A DNA stretch of 64,000 bases, from positions 3,078,001 to 3,142,000 of the forward strand of contig NZ_CP080524.1 of the NCBI RefSeq assembly GCF_024746795.1, given 5' to 3'. This document shows positions 35,890 through 46,841 of this stretch, piece by piece (within the stretch, counting starts at the first letter, position 1; each line of letters opens with the position of its first letter). Source of the DNA: Mesorhizobium sp. AR10 (GTDB lineage: Bacteria; Pseudomonadota; Alphaproteobacteria; Rhizobiales; Rhizobiaceae). The notes beneath the pieces were generated by a model. The model was not told where the DNA came from. It searched no databases and was given only the letters and a program-made list of their open reading frames with translations. The position numbers were made by a program, and so were the translations under genes.

Positions 35890-36879
35890 ATGACATCACT
35901 TGTTCTGAAGATAAATCGATTTACTTTGGCTTTGGGCGTTGCAATGGCGCTTTCGGCCGTCACCGTGGCGAAAGCCGAGGACGGCGAATACGGCGTGCTG
36001 ATGAAGACGCTGGCCAACCCGTTCTGGGGCGCGATGGGCCAGGGCGTCGAGGAGGGCGCCAAGGAAGCCGGCGTGAAGTACTTCCAGCAGGCGGCAGAAA
36101 GCGACCAGGCAGCGGAACCGCAGCTCAACCTGTGCAACACCATGCTTGAACGCAAGCCGGTGGCGATGATCACCGCCGCCATCAACTCGACAAATCTGCT
36201 GCCGTGCCTGAAGGCGGCGCAGGATGCCGGCATCAAGGTGGTCGATCTCGACGGCAATCTCGATCCGGCAGTGCTGGACAAGGAAGGCATCAAGATCACC
36301 TTCCGCATCGGTTCCGACAATGTCGCGGCCGGCGGGCAGGGCGCCGAATATCTCGTCTCCAAGCTCGGCAAGGACGCCAAGGGTCCGGTGCTGGTGATCG
36401 AGGGTCTTTCGGGCAACATCACCGGCGAGAAGCGCGCCAAGGGTTTTGCCGACAAGCTCAAGGAATTGGCGCCAGGGCTGGAAATCGTCGCTTCGCTGCC
36501 GGGCGACTGGGATCGCGGCAAGGCGGCGTCGATCGCCACCGATACGCTGACGGCGCATCCCGATCTCGTTGCCATCTTCTGCGCCAATGACGGCATGGCG
36601 CTGGGCGCGGTGGAATCTGTCTACGCCGCCGGCAAGGGCGAGCAGGTGACGATCATCGGCGTCGACGGAAATTCCGACGCGGTCAAGTCGATCAAGGATG
36701 GCCGCCTCAACGCCTCGGTGGCACAGCTGCCTTACCTGGTTGGCAAGCAGGCGGTCGAGAACGTCAAGAAGGCGATCGCCGGTGACAAGGTCGAGGCCGA
36801 CATCGCCGTGCCGACGCTGGTGCTGACCAAGGATGTGCTCGACGCCGGCAAGGAACCGATGCTCGAATATGTGAAATAG
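35890..36879 (+). CDS. RbsB/FrcB-type sugar-binding protein
   Basis: 329 residues. Signal peptide with hydrophobic core FTLALGVAMALSAVTVAKAE. Peripla_BP_4 features are YGVLMKTLANPFWGAMGQG, VAIFCANDGMALGAVESV and IIGVDGNSDAVKSI. ATG 35890 with GGAGG. Codons 8-11 encode the operator palindrome. First of a four-gene importer-epimerase operon; a stem-loop follows the stop codon. Confidence 0.86.
   Translation: MTSLVLKINRFTLALGVAMALSAVTVAKAEDGEYGVLMKTLANPFWGAMGQGVEEGAKEAGVKYFQQAAESDQAAEPQLNLCNTMLERKPVAMITAAINSTNLLPCLKAAQDAGIKVVDLDGNLDPAVLDKEGIKITFRIGSDNVAAGGQGAEYLVSKLGKDAKGPVLVIEGLSGNITGEKRAKGFADKLKELAPGLEIVASLPGDWDRGKAASIATDTLTAHPDLVAIFCANDGMALGAVESVYAAGKGEQVTIIGVDGNSDAVKSIKDGRLNASVAQLPYLVGKQAVENVKKAIAGDKVEADIAVPTLVLTKDVLDAGKEPMLEYVK
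35912..35923. promoter_or_regulatory. Intragenic LacI-type operator
   Basis: TAAATCGATTTA, a perfect 12-base palindrome 22 bases inside the sugar-binding-protein gene. It matches the two sites in the divergent gap 1.2 kb upstream. Could act as a roadblock or allow looping between repressor tetramers or dimers. Confidence 0.62.
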
Positions 36880-36891
36880 TCCTCCCGGACG

Positions 36892-36920
36892 GGCTGGCGC
36901 GGGTTTAACCTGCGCCAGCC
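36892..36920 (+). terminator. Stem-loop after the sugar-binding-protein gene
   Basis: GGCTGGCGC (36892-36900) and GCGCCAGCC (36912-36920) are exact inverted repeats; the loop GGGTTTAACCT can extend pairing. It begins 12 bases after the stop codon and is followed by AACTTTTCC, a short U run. Partial termination or mRNA protection before the permease gene. Confidence 0.75.
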
Positions 36921-36945
36921 AACTTTTCCCGAGAAGTGAGGCAAT

Positions 36946-37934
36946 ATGGCTTCTGAAATGGCGCAGCCCGGTTTCTGGGCTCGGGTGCAGCGTGCATCCG
37001 TCGAACGGCTCCACATAAGGCTGGAATCGCTGGTCGTTCTGCTGGCGCTGAGCGCGGTGATGGCGGTGCTGTCGCCGTACTTCCTGTCGCTCAGCAATTT
37101 TCTCAACATCCTTTTGGCGACGTCGACGATCGGCGTGCTGGCGATCGCCGCCACGTTCGTCATCGGTTCCGGCGGCCTTGACCTCTCGCTCGGCTCGGTC
37201 ATGGGGCTGGCCGGCGTGGCCGGCGCCTTCGTTGCCGTCAACCTTGGCTGGCCTTCGGTGTTCGCCGTCATTGCCTGCATACTCGCCGGTGGCATCGCCG
37301 GCAACATCAATGGCCAACTGGTCACTCGTGCCTTCGTACCCGCCTTTATCGTCACGCTTGGCATGCTTGGTCTGGCGCGTGGCCTGGCGCTGGTGATCTC
37401 GGAAGGCAGGGCGATCTACGGACTGCCCGCAGCGATTATCTATATCGGCCAGGGCCGACCACTGGGCATTCCAATGCCGGTCATCCTGCTCGTGCTCACG
37501 GCTGTTGTGGCGCATTGCGTGCTCGCCTACACGCGCTTCGGCCGCCACACGCTGGCGCTCGGCGACAGCGAGGGCGCGGCGCGCGCGGCAGGCATCCGCG
37601 TCGAATACCATCGCCGCATCATCTACACTCTGTCCGGTGCACTGGCTGGTCTTGCCGGGTTGCTGTTCACGGCCCGCGTCAACGCCGGCGACCCGACCGC
37701 GGGCATCAACTACGAGCTGACCGCCATTACGGCCGCGATCATCGGTGGCACCAACCTGTTCGGCGGGCGCGCCTCGATCCTGGGCACGATGATCGGCGCG
37801 CTGATCATGGGTGTGCTGCAGAACGGACTGACGCTGCTCGCCGTGCAATCCTACTATCAGCAGATGGCGATCGGCGCCGTGCTGATCCTGGCGGTATTCA
37901 TCGACCAGTATCAGGTGCGCAAGGAGTCACGCGT

Positions 37935-37938
<4 letters not shown>
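36946..37938 (+). CDS. RbsC/FrcC-type sugar ABC transporter permease
   Basis: 330 residues with the RbsC pattern: ESLVVLLALSAVMAVLSPYF, IGSGGLDLSLGSVMGLAGVA, the loop LGDSEGAARAAGIRV and TAITAAIIGGTNLFGGRASI. Stop overlaps the ATPase start (ATGA). Together with the single-domain ATPase it resembles the S. meliloti fructose/mannose/ribose importer FrcBCA in architecture. Confidence 0.86.
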
Positions 37939-38711
<773 letters not shown>

Positions 38712-38714
38712 TCG

Positions 38715-39569
38715 ATGAACACCTTTGGACTGCACACTTTCGCCGTCGCCCCGGTCTGGGATCTTGACCTGATCGAGCCGCAGATGGAGCGGCTGAAGGC
38801 GCTGGGCATTGGCCTGCTGGAGATCCCGCTGCTCAGACCCGAAGAGATCGACACCAAGCGCACGCGCGCCTTCGCCGAACGTCAGGGCGTCGAGCTGATC
38901 CCGTCGCTCGGCCTGCCCCGGACGCTCGACGTGGTCGAGCGGCCGGACGAGGCGTTGGCGTTTCTTGAGCCGGCCTTCAAAGTTTGCAACGAGGTTGGCG
39001 CCAAAGCGCTCGGCGGTGTCACCTACGGCACGATCGGCAAGACGTCAGGTCGAGCGCCGACAGCTGGAGAAATCGACGGCATGTGCCGTTTCCTTGTGCG
39101 CGCCGCGAAAGCTGCGAAGGCGCATGGGCTGAAGCTCGGCATCGAGCCCTGCAATCGCTACGAGACGCATCTGATCAACCGCGGCATCGATGCGACGCGG
39201 ATTATCGAGCGCGTCGGCGCCGACAACATCTTCATCCACCTCGACACCTATCACATGCATATAGAGGAGGAGAGCTTTGCCGCCGGCTTTGCGGCAGCCG
39301 CACCCTTCCTCGGCTATGTCCATGTCTCGGAGGCCAATCGCGGCGTGCCGGGGCGCGGCATGCTCAACTGGGCGGCTTGCATGCAGGCGATCGCCGCCAT
39401 CGGCTACACCGGCGCCATCACGCTCGAAAGCATGAACCATGTCGATGTCGACATTGCCGGCGGGCTGGCAGTGTGGCGGCCGGTGGCGGACAATCCGAGC
39501 GACGTCATCGAGGTCGGGTTGCCATTCCTGCGCGAGGAAGCGCGCAAGGCCGGGCTGACGCTGGGGTGA
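38715..39569 (+). CDS. Ketose 3-epimerase-like sugar isomerase (D-tagatose/D-psicose 3-epimerase family)
   Basis: 284 residues, xylose-isomerase-like TIM barrel. The pattern LGIEPCNRYETHLINRG, HLDTYHMHIEEESF, YVHVSEANRGVPGRG and ITLESMNHVD matches the metal-binding and catalytic segments of D-tagatose/D-psicose 3-epimerases (Glu, Asp, His, Glu). It starts 3 bases after the ATPase stop, so the imported sugar is probably a ketose or is epimerised on entry. Exact substrate unknown. Confidence 0.78.
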   Translation: MNTFGLHTFAVAPVWDLDLIEPQMERLKALGIGLLEIPLLRPEEIDTKRTRAFAERQGVELIPSLGLPRTLDVVERPDEALAFLEPAFKVCNEVGAKALGGVTYGTIGKTSGRAPTAGEIDGMCRFLVRAAKAAKAHGLKLGIEPCNRYETHLINRGIDATRIIERVGADNIFIHLDTYHMHIEEESFAAGFAAAAPFLGYVHVSEANRGVPGRGMLNWAACMQAIAAIGYTGAITLESMNHVDVDIAGGLAVWRPVADNPSDVIEVGLPFLREEARKAGLTLG

Positions 39570-39630
39570 GAGGCCGGTGCATCTAGTCGCCGATCGTCGG
39601 GCCGTTGATGCAGATCGAGGCTAGGGTGAC

Positions 39631-40548
39631 TCAGGCGTTTTGGCTGGCCGCCTCGCGGATGGTTTGCAGCAGGATGGAGAAGGCCGGCGAGGGGGCGATG
39701 TCTGTACGCATGGTCAGGCCGACCGGCCCCTTGGTTTCCTCGGTGTTGACCGGCAAAGCGACGAACGCGCCGCTGCTGATTTCGTTGGCGACGACGCCGG
39801 CCGAAATGATCCAGACGGCGTCGCTCTGGCGCATGAAGGCACGGCCGAAGGAATCCGAGACGGTTTCGATCTCCGTTGCCGGCGCCGTCATGCCATTGGT
39901 GATGAACAAGCGGTCGACAAAGGGACGGATGACCGATTCCCGTGTTGGCATCAGCACCGGAAACTCGTCGAGCCGTGCGAACACGTCCTGGCCCGGCTGC
40001 AGCAACGGGTGGCCCGAGCGCACCACGAACAACACCTGTTCCGAATAAAGATGCTCGAAGAAGAAGCCGGTCATGTTTTCGGGTGCGGCAAGCCGCCCGA
40101 CGACGAGGTCGAGTGCGCCGACACGCAATTGTTCGAGCAGCACCGCATTCTCGCCGGTGACGATCTTGATCGCAGCCCCGGTGTTCTCCTTGAGGAACAG
40201 GCTCATGGCGAGCGGCATCACCCGCGCCGACACCGTAGGCAGTGCGCCGATGCGGATCGGGTGGCGGTTGACTGCCCCGTCCTGCCTGACGGAATCGACG
40301 CCGCGTTTCAGCGCTGTTATCGCCGTGCCGGCATGGGCAAGGAAGATTTCACCGAGGCGTGTCACCCGGATGCCGCGCCCGTCGCGTTCGACCACCGCGA
40401 CACCGAGCGCCTCTTCCAGTTCACGCAACGTCTTGGTCACCGCCGGCGCGCTGACATGCAGAAAATCGGCCGCCCTGGCTACACTTCTCTGGCGCGCGAC
40501 TTCGAGGAACGCCTGGAGATGCCGGAACCGGATGCGGCTTTCAACCAT
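39631..40548 (-). CDS. pcaQ: LysR-type regulator PcaQ
   Basis: 305 residues. LysR helix-turn-helix FLEVARQRSVARAADFLHVS, AVTKTLRELEEALG, and an effector domain reading IRIGALPTVSARVMP. PcaQ activates protocatechuate genes with beta-carboxymuconate and oxoadipate enol-lactone as coinducers in related bacteria. Divergent from pcaD with the PcaQ box between. Start set at 40548 (MVESRIRFRHLQ); ATG 40557 lies inside the operator. Confidence 0.88.
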   Translation of the reverse strand: MVESRIRFRHLQAFLEVARQRSVARAADFLHVSAPAVTKTLRELEEALGVAVVERDGRGIRVTRLGEIFLAHAGTAITALKRGVDSVRQDGAVNRHPIRIGALPTVSARVMPLAMSLFLKENTGAAIKIVTGENAVLLEQLRVGALDLVVGRLAAPENMTGFFFEHLYSEQVLFVVRSGHPLLQPGQDVFARLDEFPVLMPTRESVIRPFVDRLFITNGMTAPATEIETVSDSFGRAFMRQSDAVWIISAGVVANEISSGAFVALPVNTEETKGPVGLTMRTDIAPSPAFSILLQTIREAASQNA

Positions 40549-40555
40549 GGTTCTC

Positions 40556-40571
40556 ATAACCCCTGAGTTAA
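40556..40571. promoter_or_regulatory. PcaQ box between pcaQ and pcaD
   Basis: ATAACC-CCTG-AGTTAA, 11 of 12 matches to the PcaQ binding motif ATAACC-N4-GGTTAA described for S. meliloti. It overlaps the pcaQ start region, as expected for autorepression, and lies 70 bases upstream of the pcaD start. Confidence 0.8.
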
Positions 40572-40641
40572 TGAAACGGCGCAAAATATCATTTTACCGA
40601 ACCAAACGCCTAGTGCAAAGTGGAGATGGAGGATTGAAATC

Positions 40642-41454
40642 GTGCCATTCGTCAAAATTGGCGGCATCACGCTGCACCATCGCCACATCCAGGCGAGCGG
40701 CAATGCGCGCCCCATCGTGTTCATCAATTCGCTCGGCACCGACTTCCGGATCTGGGATGCGGTTTCATCTGAATTGAGCGCGGAAATGCCCATGCTCTTC
40801 TACGACAAGCGCGGTCACGGGCTCTCCGATATTGGCAACGGCATCCGCTCGATCGACGATCACGTCGACGATTTGTCAGGCCTCATCGATCATTTCGGAT
40901 ACCGCAAGGTCGTTCTGTGCGGTCTGTCAGTCGGTGGCGTGATCGCGCAAGGGATGTATGCGCGGCGTCCCGAAATCGTCGAAGCCCTGATCCTGTGCGA
41001 TACGGTCCACAAGATCGGTACGGCCGACAGTTGGAAGGCGCGCATCGAAGCGGTTGAGCGCAAGGGCATCCAGGCTGTGACCGAAGCTATACTCGCAATT
41101 TGGTTCACGCCGGCCTTCCATTCCGCACGTTCGGCCGAGCTTGCCGGCTATCGCAACATGCTGACCAGGCAAGCGCTCGCCGGTTATGTCGGGACCTGCG
41201 CAGCGCTTAGTGACGCGGATTTTACCGACATCGCCCGTCGCATAGCCGTGCCCACGCTTTGCGTGGTCGGCGACCAGGATGGTTCGACGCCACCCGATCT
41301 CGTCCGCTCACTGGCCGACCTTATTCCTGGTGCGCGCTTCGAGATCATCCGCAGCGCCGGACACATTCCTTGCGTCGAGCAGCCCGAGGCGCTCACCGCC
41401 CTGATCCGCGATTTTGTCGCGTCGCTTCCTCACGGAGCAGAAACCCATGGATAA
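40642..41454 (+). CDS. pcaD: 3-oxoadipate enol-lactonase
   Basis: 270 residues, alpha/beta hydrolase. Nucleophile elbow GLSVGG, charge-relay aspartate in VVGDQDGSTPP and histidine in SAGHIPCVEQP. Hydrolyses 3-oxoadipate enol-lactone to 3-oxoadipate in the beta-ketoadipate pathway. GTG start with GGAGG upstream. First gene of pcaDCHGB-pobA. Confidence 0.92.
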   Translation: MPFVKIGGITLHHRHIQASGNARPIVFINSLGTDFRIWDAVSSELSAEMPMLFYDKRGHGLSDIGNGIRSIDDHVDDLSGLIDHFGYRKVVLCGLSVGGVIAQGMYARRPEIVEALILCDTVHKIGTADSWKARIEAVERKGIQAVTEAILAIWFTPAFHSARSAELAGYRNMLTRQALAGYVGTCAALSDADFTDIARRIAVPTLCVVGDQDGSTPPDLVRSLADLIPGARFEIIRSAGHIPCVEQPEALTALIRDFVASLPHGAETHG

Positions 41455-41860
41455 GGCCCCCGGCAACGCAGACAGATATCGGACCGGACTGGCGGTCAGG
41501 CGGTCCGTACTTGGCGATCCGCATGTCGATCGGGCCGAGGTTGCTGCGACCGATTTCGACCAGCCTTTCCAGCAACTGATTACCGAGGCGGCCTGGGGAA
41601 CCGTATGGGCGCGACCTGGCTTGTCCAAGCGCGAGCGCTCGATCGTCACGCTGGCGCTGCTGGCCGCACTCGGCCATGATGAGGAGGTCGCCATGCATGT
41701 GCGCGCCACCGCCAACACCGGCGCCTCGCGCGACGATATCTGCGAAGCGTTCTTGCATGTCGCGATCTATGCCGGCGTGCCGGCGGCCAACCGCGCCTTC
41801 AAGATCGCCAAGGAGGTGTTTTCGGAAATGGACGGAAGCAAGAATGTCCAGGCCCGCTGA
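41447..41860 (+). CDS. pcaC: 4-carboxymuconolactone decarboxylase
   Basis: 137 residues, CMD family: [20 protein letters not shown] and the histidine-containing [18 protein letters not shown]. Converts 4-carboxymuconolactone to 3-oxoadipate enol-lactone. Overlaps the pcaD end by 8 bases and pcaH by 17. Confidence 0.93.
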   Translation: MDKAPGNADRYRTGLAVRRSVLGDPHVDRAEVAATDFDQPFQQLITEAAWGTVWARPGLSKRERSIVTLALLAALGHDEEVAMHVRATANTGASRDDICEAFLHVAIYAGVPAANRAFKIAKEVFSEMDGSKNVQAR

Positions 41861-42605
41861 GTCCGGCTCCAATCGGACGCCGGAAACCGGCGCCTTCTTC
41901 CAGCGCGACCGGACATGGCATCCGCCGGCATTGACGCCGGGCTACAAGAGTTCGGTGCTGCGCTCGCCGCAGAAGGCGCTGCTGTCATTCGACAACACGC
42001 TGTCGGAGATATCAGGTCCGGTGTTCGGCCACGCCATGCTCGGTGAACTGGATGACGACCTGATCCACAATTTCGCCAAGCCGGGCGAGAGCGCCATCGG
42101 CGAGCGCATCATCGTCTACGGACGGGTGCTCGACGAGCGCGGCTTGGGCGTTCCCGGTGTGCTGCTCGAATTCTGGCAGGCCAATGCCGGTGGCCGCTAC
42201 CGCCACAAGAAGGACGGCTATCTGGCGGCGCTCGATCCGAATTTCGGCGGCTGCGGCCGCTCCATCACCGGCGAGGACGGCAGCTATGCCTTTCGCACGG
42301 TCAGGCCCGGGCCCTATCCCTGGCCGAATGGCCCCAATGACTGGCGCCCCGCGCACATCCACTTCTCGGTGTTCGGCCACGGCTTCGCGCAGCGGCTGAT
42401 CACGCAGATGTATTTCGAAGGCGACCCGCTGATCTGGAGATGCCCGATCGTGCGCGGCATTGCCGACAAGGCGGCCGTAGAAGCGCTGATTGCCATGCTC
42501 GACATGCAGGCGACGGTCCCGATGGACGCGCGCGCCTACAAGTTCGACATCGTGCTGCGCGGACGGCGCTCGACGCTGTTTGAAAACAGGCCGGAGGGCA
42601 ATTGA
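41844..42605 (+). CDS. pcaH: Protocatechuate 3,4-dioxygenase beta subunit
   Basis: 253 residues, intradiol dioxygenase. The iron ligands are visible: tyrosine in NAGGRYRH, tyrosine in RPGPYPWPN and the two histidines of AHIHFSVFG. Opens the protocatechuate ring to 3-carboxy-cis,cis-muconate together with PcaG. Confidence 0.94.
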   Translation: MSRPAESGSNRTPETGAFFQRDRTWHPPALTPGYKSSVLRSPQKALLSFDNTLSEISGPVFGHAMLGELDDDLIHNFAKPGESAIGERIIVYGRVLDERGLGVPGVLLEFWQANAGGRYRHKKDGYLAALDPNFGGCGRSITGEDGSYAFRTVRPGPYPWPNGPNDWRPAHIHFSVFGHGFAQRLITQMYFEGDPLIWRCPIVRGIADKAAVEALIAMLDMQATVPMDARAYKFDIVLRGRRSTLFENRPEGN

Positions 42606-43219
42606 TGGCGCAGTCGCTCGGCCGGCTCAGGGAAAGTCCCTCGCAGACCGCCGGACCTTATGTGCATATCGGGCTGACGCCGAATTTCTGCGGCATCGGT
42701 GGCGTCTACGCCAGCGATCTAGGCGCTGCGTTGGTCAACGAGAAGACCAGGGGCGAGCGGATCAGCCTGCGCATTCGGGTGCTGGACGGCACCGACACGC
42801 CGCTCAGGGACGCGCTGATCGAGATCTGGCAAGCGGATGCGGACGGTCTCTACAATTCGCCGGCCGAAATGCGCGGCGCTGCCGATCCGAACTTTTTCGG
42901 CTGGGGCCGCTGCCCGACCGACATGGACACCGGCCTGTGCCTGTTCGAAACGATCAAGCCTGGCCGCGTGCCGTTCAGGGATGGGCGCCTGATGGCGCCG
43001 CATATCAGCCTCTGGATTGTCGCCCGCGGCATCAATATCGGTCTGCACACGCGGCTTTATTTTTCCGACGAGGCCAAGGCCAATGCCGAGGACCCGATCC
43101 TGGCGCGCATCGAACACCGCGTTCGTGTGCCGACGCTGGTCGCCGAGCGCGAGGGCGACGCTTACGTCTTCGACGTCCACCTCCAGGGCGACAAGGAGAC
43201 GGTCTTCTTCGACAGCTGA
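42605..43219 (+). CDS. pcaG: Protocatechuate 3,4-dioxygenase alpha subunit
   Basis: 204 residues. Intradiol fold as PcaH (SQTAGPYVHIGL, DALIEIWQADADGLYNSP, MAPHISLWIVARG) but without the HxH iron ligands, as normal for the alpha subunit. The ATG overlaps the pcaH stop (TGATG), favouring equal subunit synthesis. Confidence 0.93.
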   Translation: MAQSLGRLRESPSQTAGPYVHIGLTPNFCGIGGVYASDLGAALVNEKTRGERISLRIRVLDGTDTPLRDALIEIWQADADGLYNSPAEMRGAADPNFFGWGRCPTDMDTGLCLFETIKPGRVPFRDGRLMAPHISLWIVARGINIGLHTRLYFSDEAKANAEDPILARIEHRVRVPTLVAEREGDAYVFDVHLQGDKETVFFDS

Positions 43220-43230
43220 CCGGCACAGAC

Positions 43231-44283
43231 ATGACCGTATCGCCCTTCGACCATCCGCTGCTTTCCAGCCTTCTCGGCGACGAGGAAGCCGCACGACATT
43301 TTTCCGTCGATGCGGAGATTGCCGCGATGCTGGCCTTTGAACGCGCGTTGGCGGAAGCGGAGGCCGAAAACGGGCTGATCGCCAAGGACGCGGCGGCGGC
43401 GATCCTATCGACCCTTTCCTCGTTCAGGCCGGATACGGCCAGGCTTCGGGCCGCCGTAGCGAAGGACGGAGTCATGGTTCCTGAGCTGGTGCGCCAGATC
43501 CGGGCTGCGGTCGGCGAGCCGCATAGCCAGAACATTCATTTCGGCGCTACCAGCCAGGATGTGATCGACACCGCACTGGTGCTTCGGCTGAAACGGGTCA
43601 TCGAACATCTCGATCTGCTTTTGACTGAAAACATCGTGCGGTTTGCAGCGCTCGACGAGCGCTTCGGGGGCAGGGCGCTGACCGGAATGACACGCATGCA
43701 GCCGGCGATCCCGATCAAGGTGTCGGATCGCGTCAAGGCGTGGCGTGTGCCGCTGCAACGGCACCAGCAAAGACTGTCGGAACAATCCCCGCGTCTGCTC
43801 GTCGTGCAGTTCGGTGGTGCCGCCGGCACACTGGAGAAGCTTGGCAAGAAAGGGGACGTCGTCCGCGCGACGCTCGCCACCAGGCTTGGCCTTGGCGATG
43901 CACCGCAATGGCATAGCCAGCGCGATACGCTGGCAGACTTCGCCGGTTGGCTGTCATTGGTGACCGGCAGTCTCGGCAAGTTCGGGCAAGACATCGCGCT
44001 GATGGCGCAAGGCGGCACGGAGATCGAACTTTCCGGCAGCGGCGGCTCGTCGGCCATGCCGCACAAGCGCAATCCGGTAAAGGCCGAGGCGCTGGTGGCG
44101 CTTGCCCGCTTCAATGCCACGCAGCTCTCCGGCATGCATCAGGCCGTGCTGCATGAGCAGGAGCGCTCGGGCGCGGCCTGGACGCTCGAATGGCTGCTGC
44201 TGCCGCAGATGGTCGTGGCGACGGCCGCCTCGCTACGGCTCGCCGCCGAACTGGCCGCGCAGATCGAAAATCTGGGACACTGA
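43231..44283 (+). CDS. pcaB: 3-carboxy-cis,cis-muconate cycloisomerase
   Basis: 350 residues, fumarase/aspartase superfamily. NIHFGATSQDVIDTALVLRL and the signature loop SGGSSAMPHKRNPVKAEALV (in the form GSGGSSAMPHKRNP) are clear. Makes 4-carboxymuconolactone for PcaC. About 100 residues shorter than some PcaB proteins, as typical for rhizobial forms. Confidence 0.92.
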   Translation: MTVSPFDHPLLSSLLGDEEAARHFSVDAEIAAMLAFERALAEAEAENGLIAKDAAAAILSTLSSFRPDTARLRAAVAKDGVMVPELVRQIRAAVGEPHSQNIHFGATSQDVIDTALVLRLKRVIEHLDLLLTENIVRFAALDERFGGRALTGMTRMQPAIPIKVSDRVKAWRVPLQRHQQRLSEQSPRLLVVQFGGAAGTLEKLGKKGDVVRATLATRLGLGDAPQWHSQRDTLADFAGWLSLVTGSLGKFGQDIALMAQGGTEIELSGSGGSSAMPHKRNPVKAEALVALARFNATQLSGMHQAVLHEQERSGAAWTLEWLLLPQMVVATAASLRLAAELAAQIENLGH

Positions 44284-45456
<1,173 letters not shown>

Positions 45457-45483
45457 ACTGGTTTCGCTATCGACCTCTGGTAC

Positions 45484-45499
45484 GTAGCCTATTGGTTAG
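45484..45499. promoter_or_regulatory. Candidate PcaQ box upstream of the Liv-type importer
   Basis: GTAGCC-TATT-GGTTAG, 9 of 12 matches to ATAACC-N4-GGTTAA with symmetric half-sites; 115 bases before the binding-protein start. In S. meliloti the protocatechuate importer operon is PcaQ-dependent, which gives the site weight. Confidence 0.55.
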
Positions 45500-45613
45500 C
45501 AATCCCGCGTTTCTTTTCATTTTACATAACCGTTTGCAGATGAGACTAAAAGCAATGCGGCTTGGTATGGCGCGGCCCGGGAGGTTGAGCCGGCCGCTTC
45601 TGGTGGAGGAAAC

Positions 45614-46786
45614 ATGAAAACGCTTCTCTTGGCCGCGACGGCGGCCCTCGCGCTTTGCGGCTCAGCCTATGCCGACACGATCAAGGTCGGCGTCGTCGGG
45701 CCATTTTCCGGTCCATTCGCCATCCAGGGCAAGAATTTCAAGGCCGGGATCGACGCCTATATGGCGCTCAACGGCAGCAAGGTCGGCGACGACGACATCG
45801 AGATCATCTATCGCGACGTGCCGACGCCTGACCCGGCGCAGGCGAAGGCCCTGGCGCAGGAACTCGTCGTCAGGGAAGGCGTTCAATATCTCACCGGCTT
45901 CTACTTCACGCCTGACGCGATGGCGGTCACGCCACTGCTCGAACAGGCCAATGTACCGCTGGTCATCATGAACGCCGCCACCTCGGCGATCGTCACGAAA
46001 AGCCCGCTCGTCGTGCGCACCTCGTTCACGCTGTGGCAGACTTCGGCGCCGATGGCGAAAGTCGCCTCCGAACGCGGCGTCAAGAAGGTCATCACCGTGG
46101 TCAGCGACTATGGTCCGGGCGTCGATTCCGAGACCGCCTTCAAGAAGACGTTCGAAGCAGCGGGTGGCGCGGTCGTCGATTCGATCCGCATGCCGCTGTC
46201 GACCAATGATTTCAGCCCAATCATGCAGCGCGTAAAGGATTCCGGCGCGGAGGCCGTATTCGCCTTCCTGCCCTCGGGTCCAACGACGCTTGGCTTCGTC
46301 AAAGCCTACAACGAGAACGGGTTGAAGGAGGCCGGGATCCAGTTTCTGGCGCCGGGCGATCTGACCCAGGAATCCGACCTGCCGGCGCTCGGCGATGCAG
46401 CGATCGGCCTCACCACCACCTTCCATTATGCGGTTTCGCACGACTCGCCCGAAAACAAGACATTCGTGGAGGCCGCACGCAAAGCCATCGGCAATCCCGC
46501 TGAACTGTCCTTCCCCGCGGTCGGCGCCTATGACGGCATGCATGTCATCTACAAGATGATCGAGGCCACAGGCGGCAAGCAGGACGCCCAGAAAGCCGTC
46601 GACGCGGTCAAGGGTCTGGCCTGGGAAAGCCCACGCGGTCCAGTGTCGATCGATGCGGAGAGCCGCCACATCACGCAGAACATCTATCTGCGCGAAGTCG
46701 TCAAAGCCGAGGACGGGACCTACTACAACAAGGAAATCGCGACTTTCGAGAAGCAGACCGATCCGGGTCTGGCGGCTCTGAAGTAG
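45614..46786 (+). CDS. pcaM: Branched-chain-type binding protein, probable protocatechuate importer subunit (PcaM-like)
   Basis: 390 residues, LivK-type Peripla_BP_6. Signal peptide KTLLLAATAALALCGSAYA; binding domain starting IKVGVVGPFSGPFAIQGK. Lies between pca gene blocks and starts a five-gene importer operon. S. meliloti PcaMNVWX is a protocatechuate-inducible importer of exactly this ABC type; the name rests on this context, and another aromatic acid or an amino acid cannot be excluded. Confidence 0.7.
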   Translation: MKTLLLAATAALALCGSAYADTIKVGVVGPFSGPFAIQGKNFKAGIDAYMALNGSKVGDDDIEIIYRDVPTPDPAQAKALAQELVVREGVQYLTGFYFTPDAMAVTPLLEQANVPLVIMNAATSAIVTKSPLVVRTSFTLWQTSAPMAKVASERGVKKVITVVSDYGPGVDSETAFKKTFEAAGGAVVDSIRMPLSTNDFSPIMQRVKDSGAEAVFAFLPSGPTTLGFVKAYNENGLKEAGIQFLAPGDLTQESDLPALGDAAIGLTTTFHYAVSHDSPENKTFVEAARKAIGNPAELSFPAVGAYDGMHVIYKMIEATGGKQDAQKAVDAVKGLAWESPRGPVSIDAESRHITQNIYLREVVKAEDGTYYNKEIATFEKQTDPGLAALK

Positions 46787-46841
46787 GCTTTCCGCCACCA
46801 TCGTCCGAAAGACGGTTTTCGCGCGATTACCGGGCAGGACC

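Noticed and set aside
45526..45541. ATAACC-GTTT-GCAGAT as the PcaQ box of the Liv-type importer
   Set aside because: Only the left half-site matches; the right half has almost no match, while the site at 45484-45499 matches in both halves.
46797..46815. Stem-loop after the Liv-type binding-protein gene
   Set aside because: Only 3-4 contiguous pairs can be drawn (CGTC with GACG); too weak to list with the other five.
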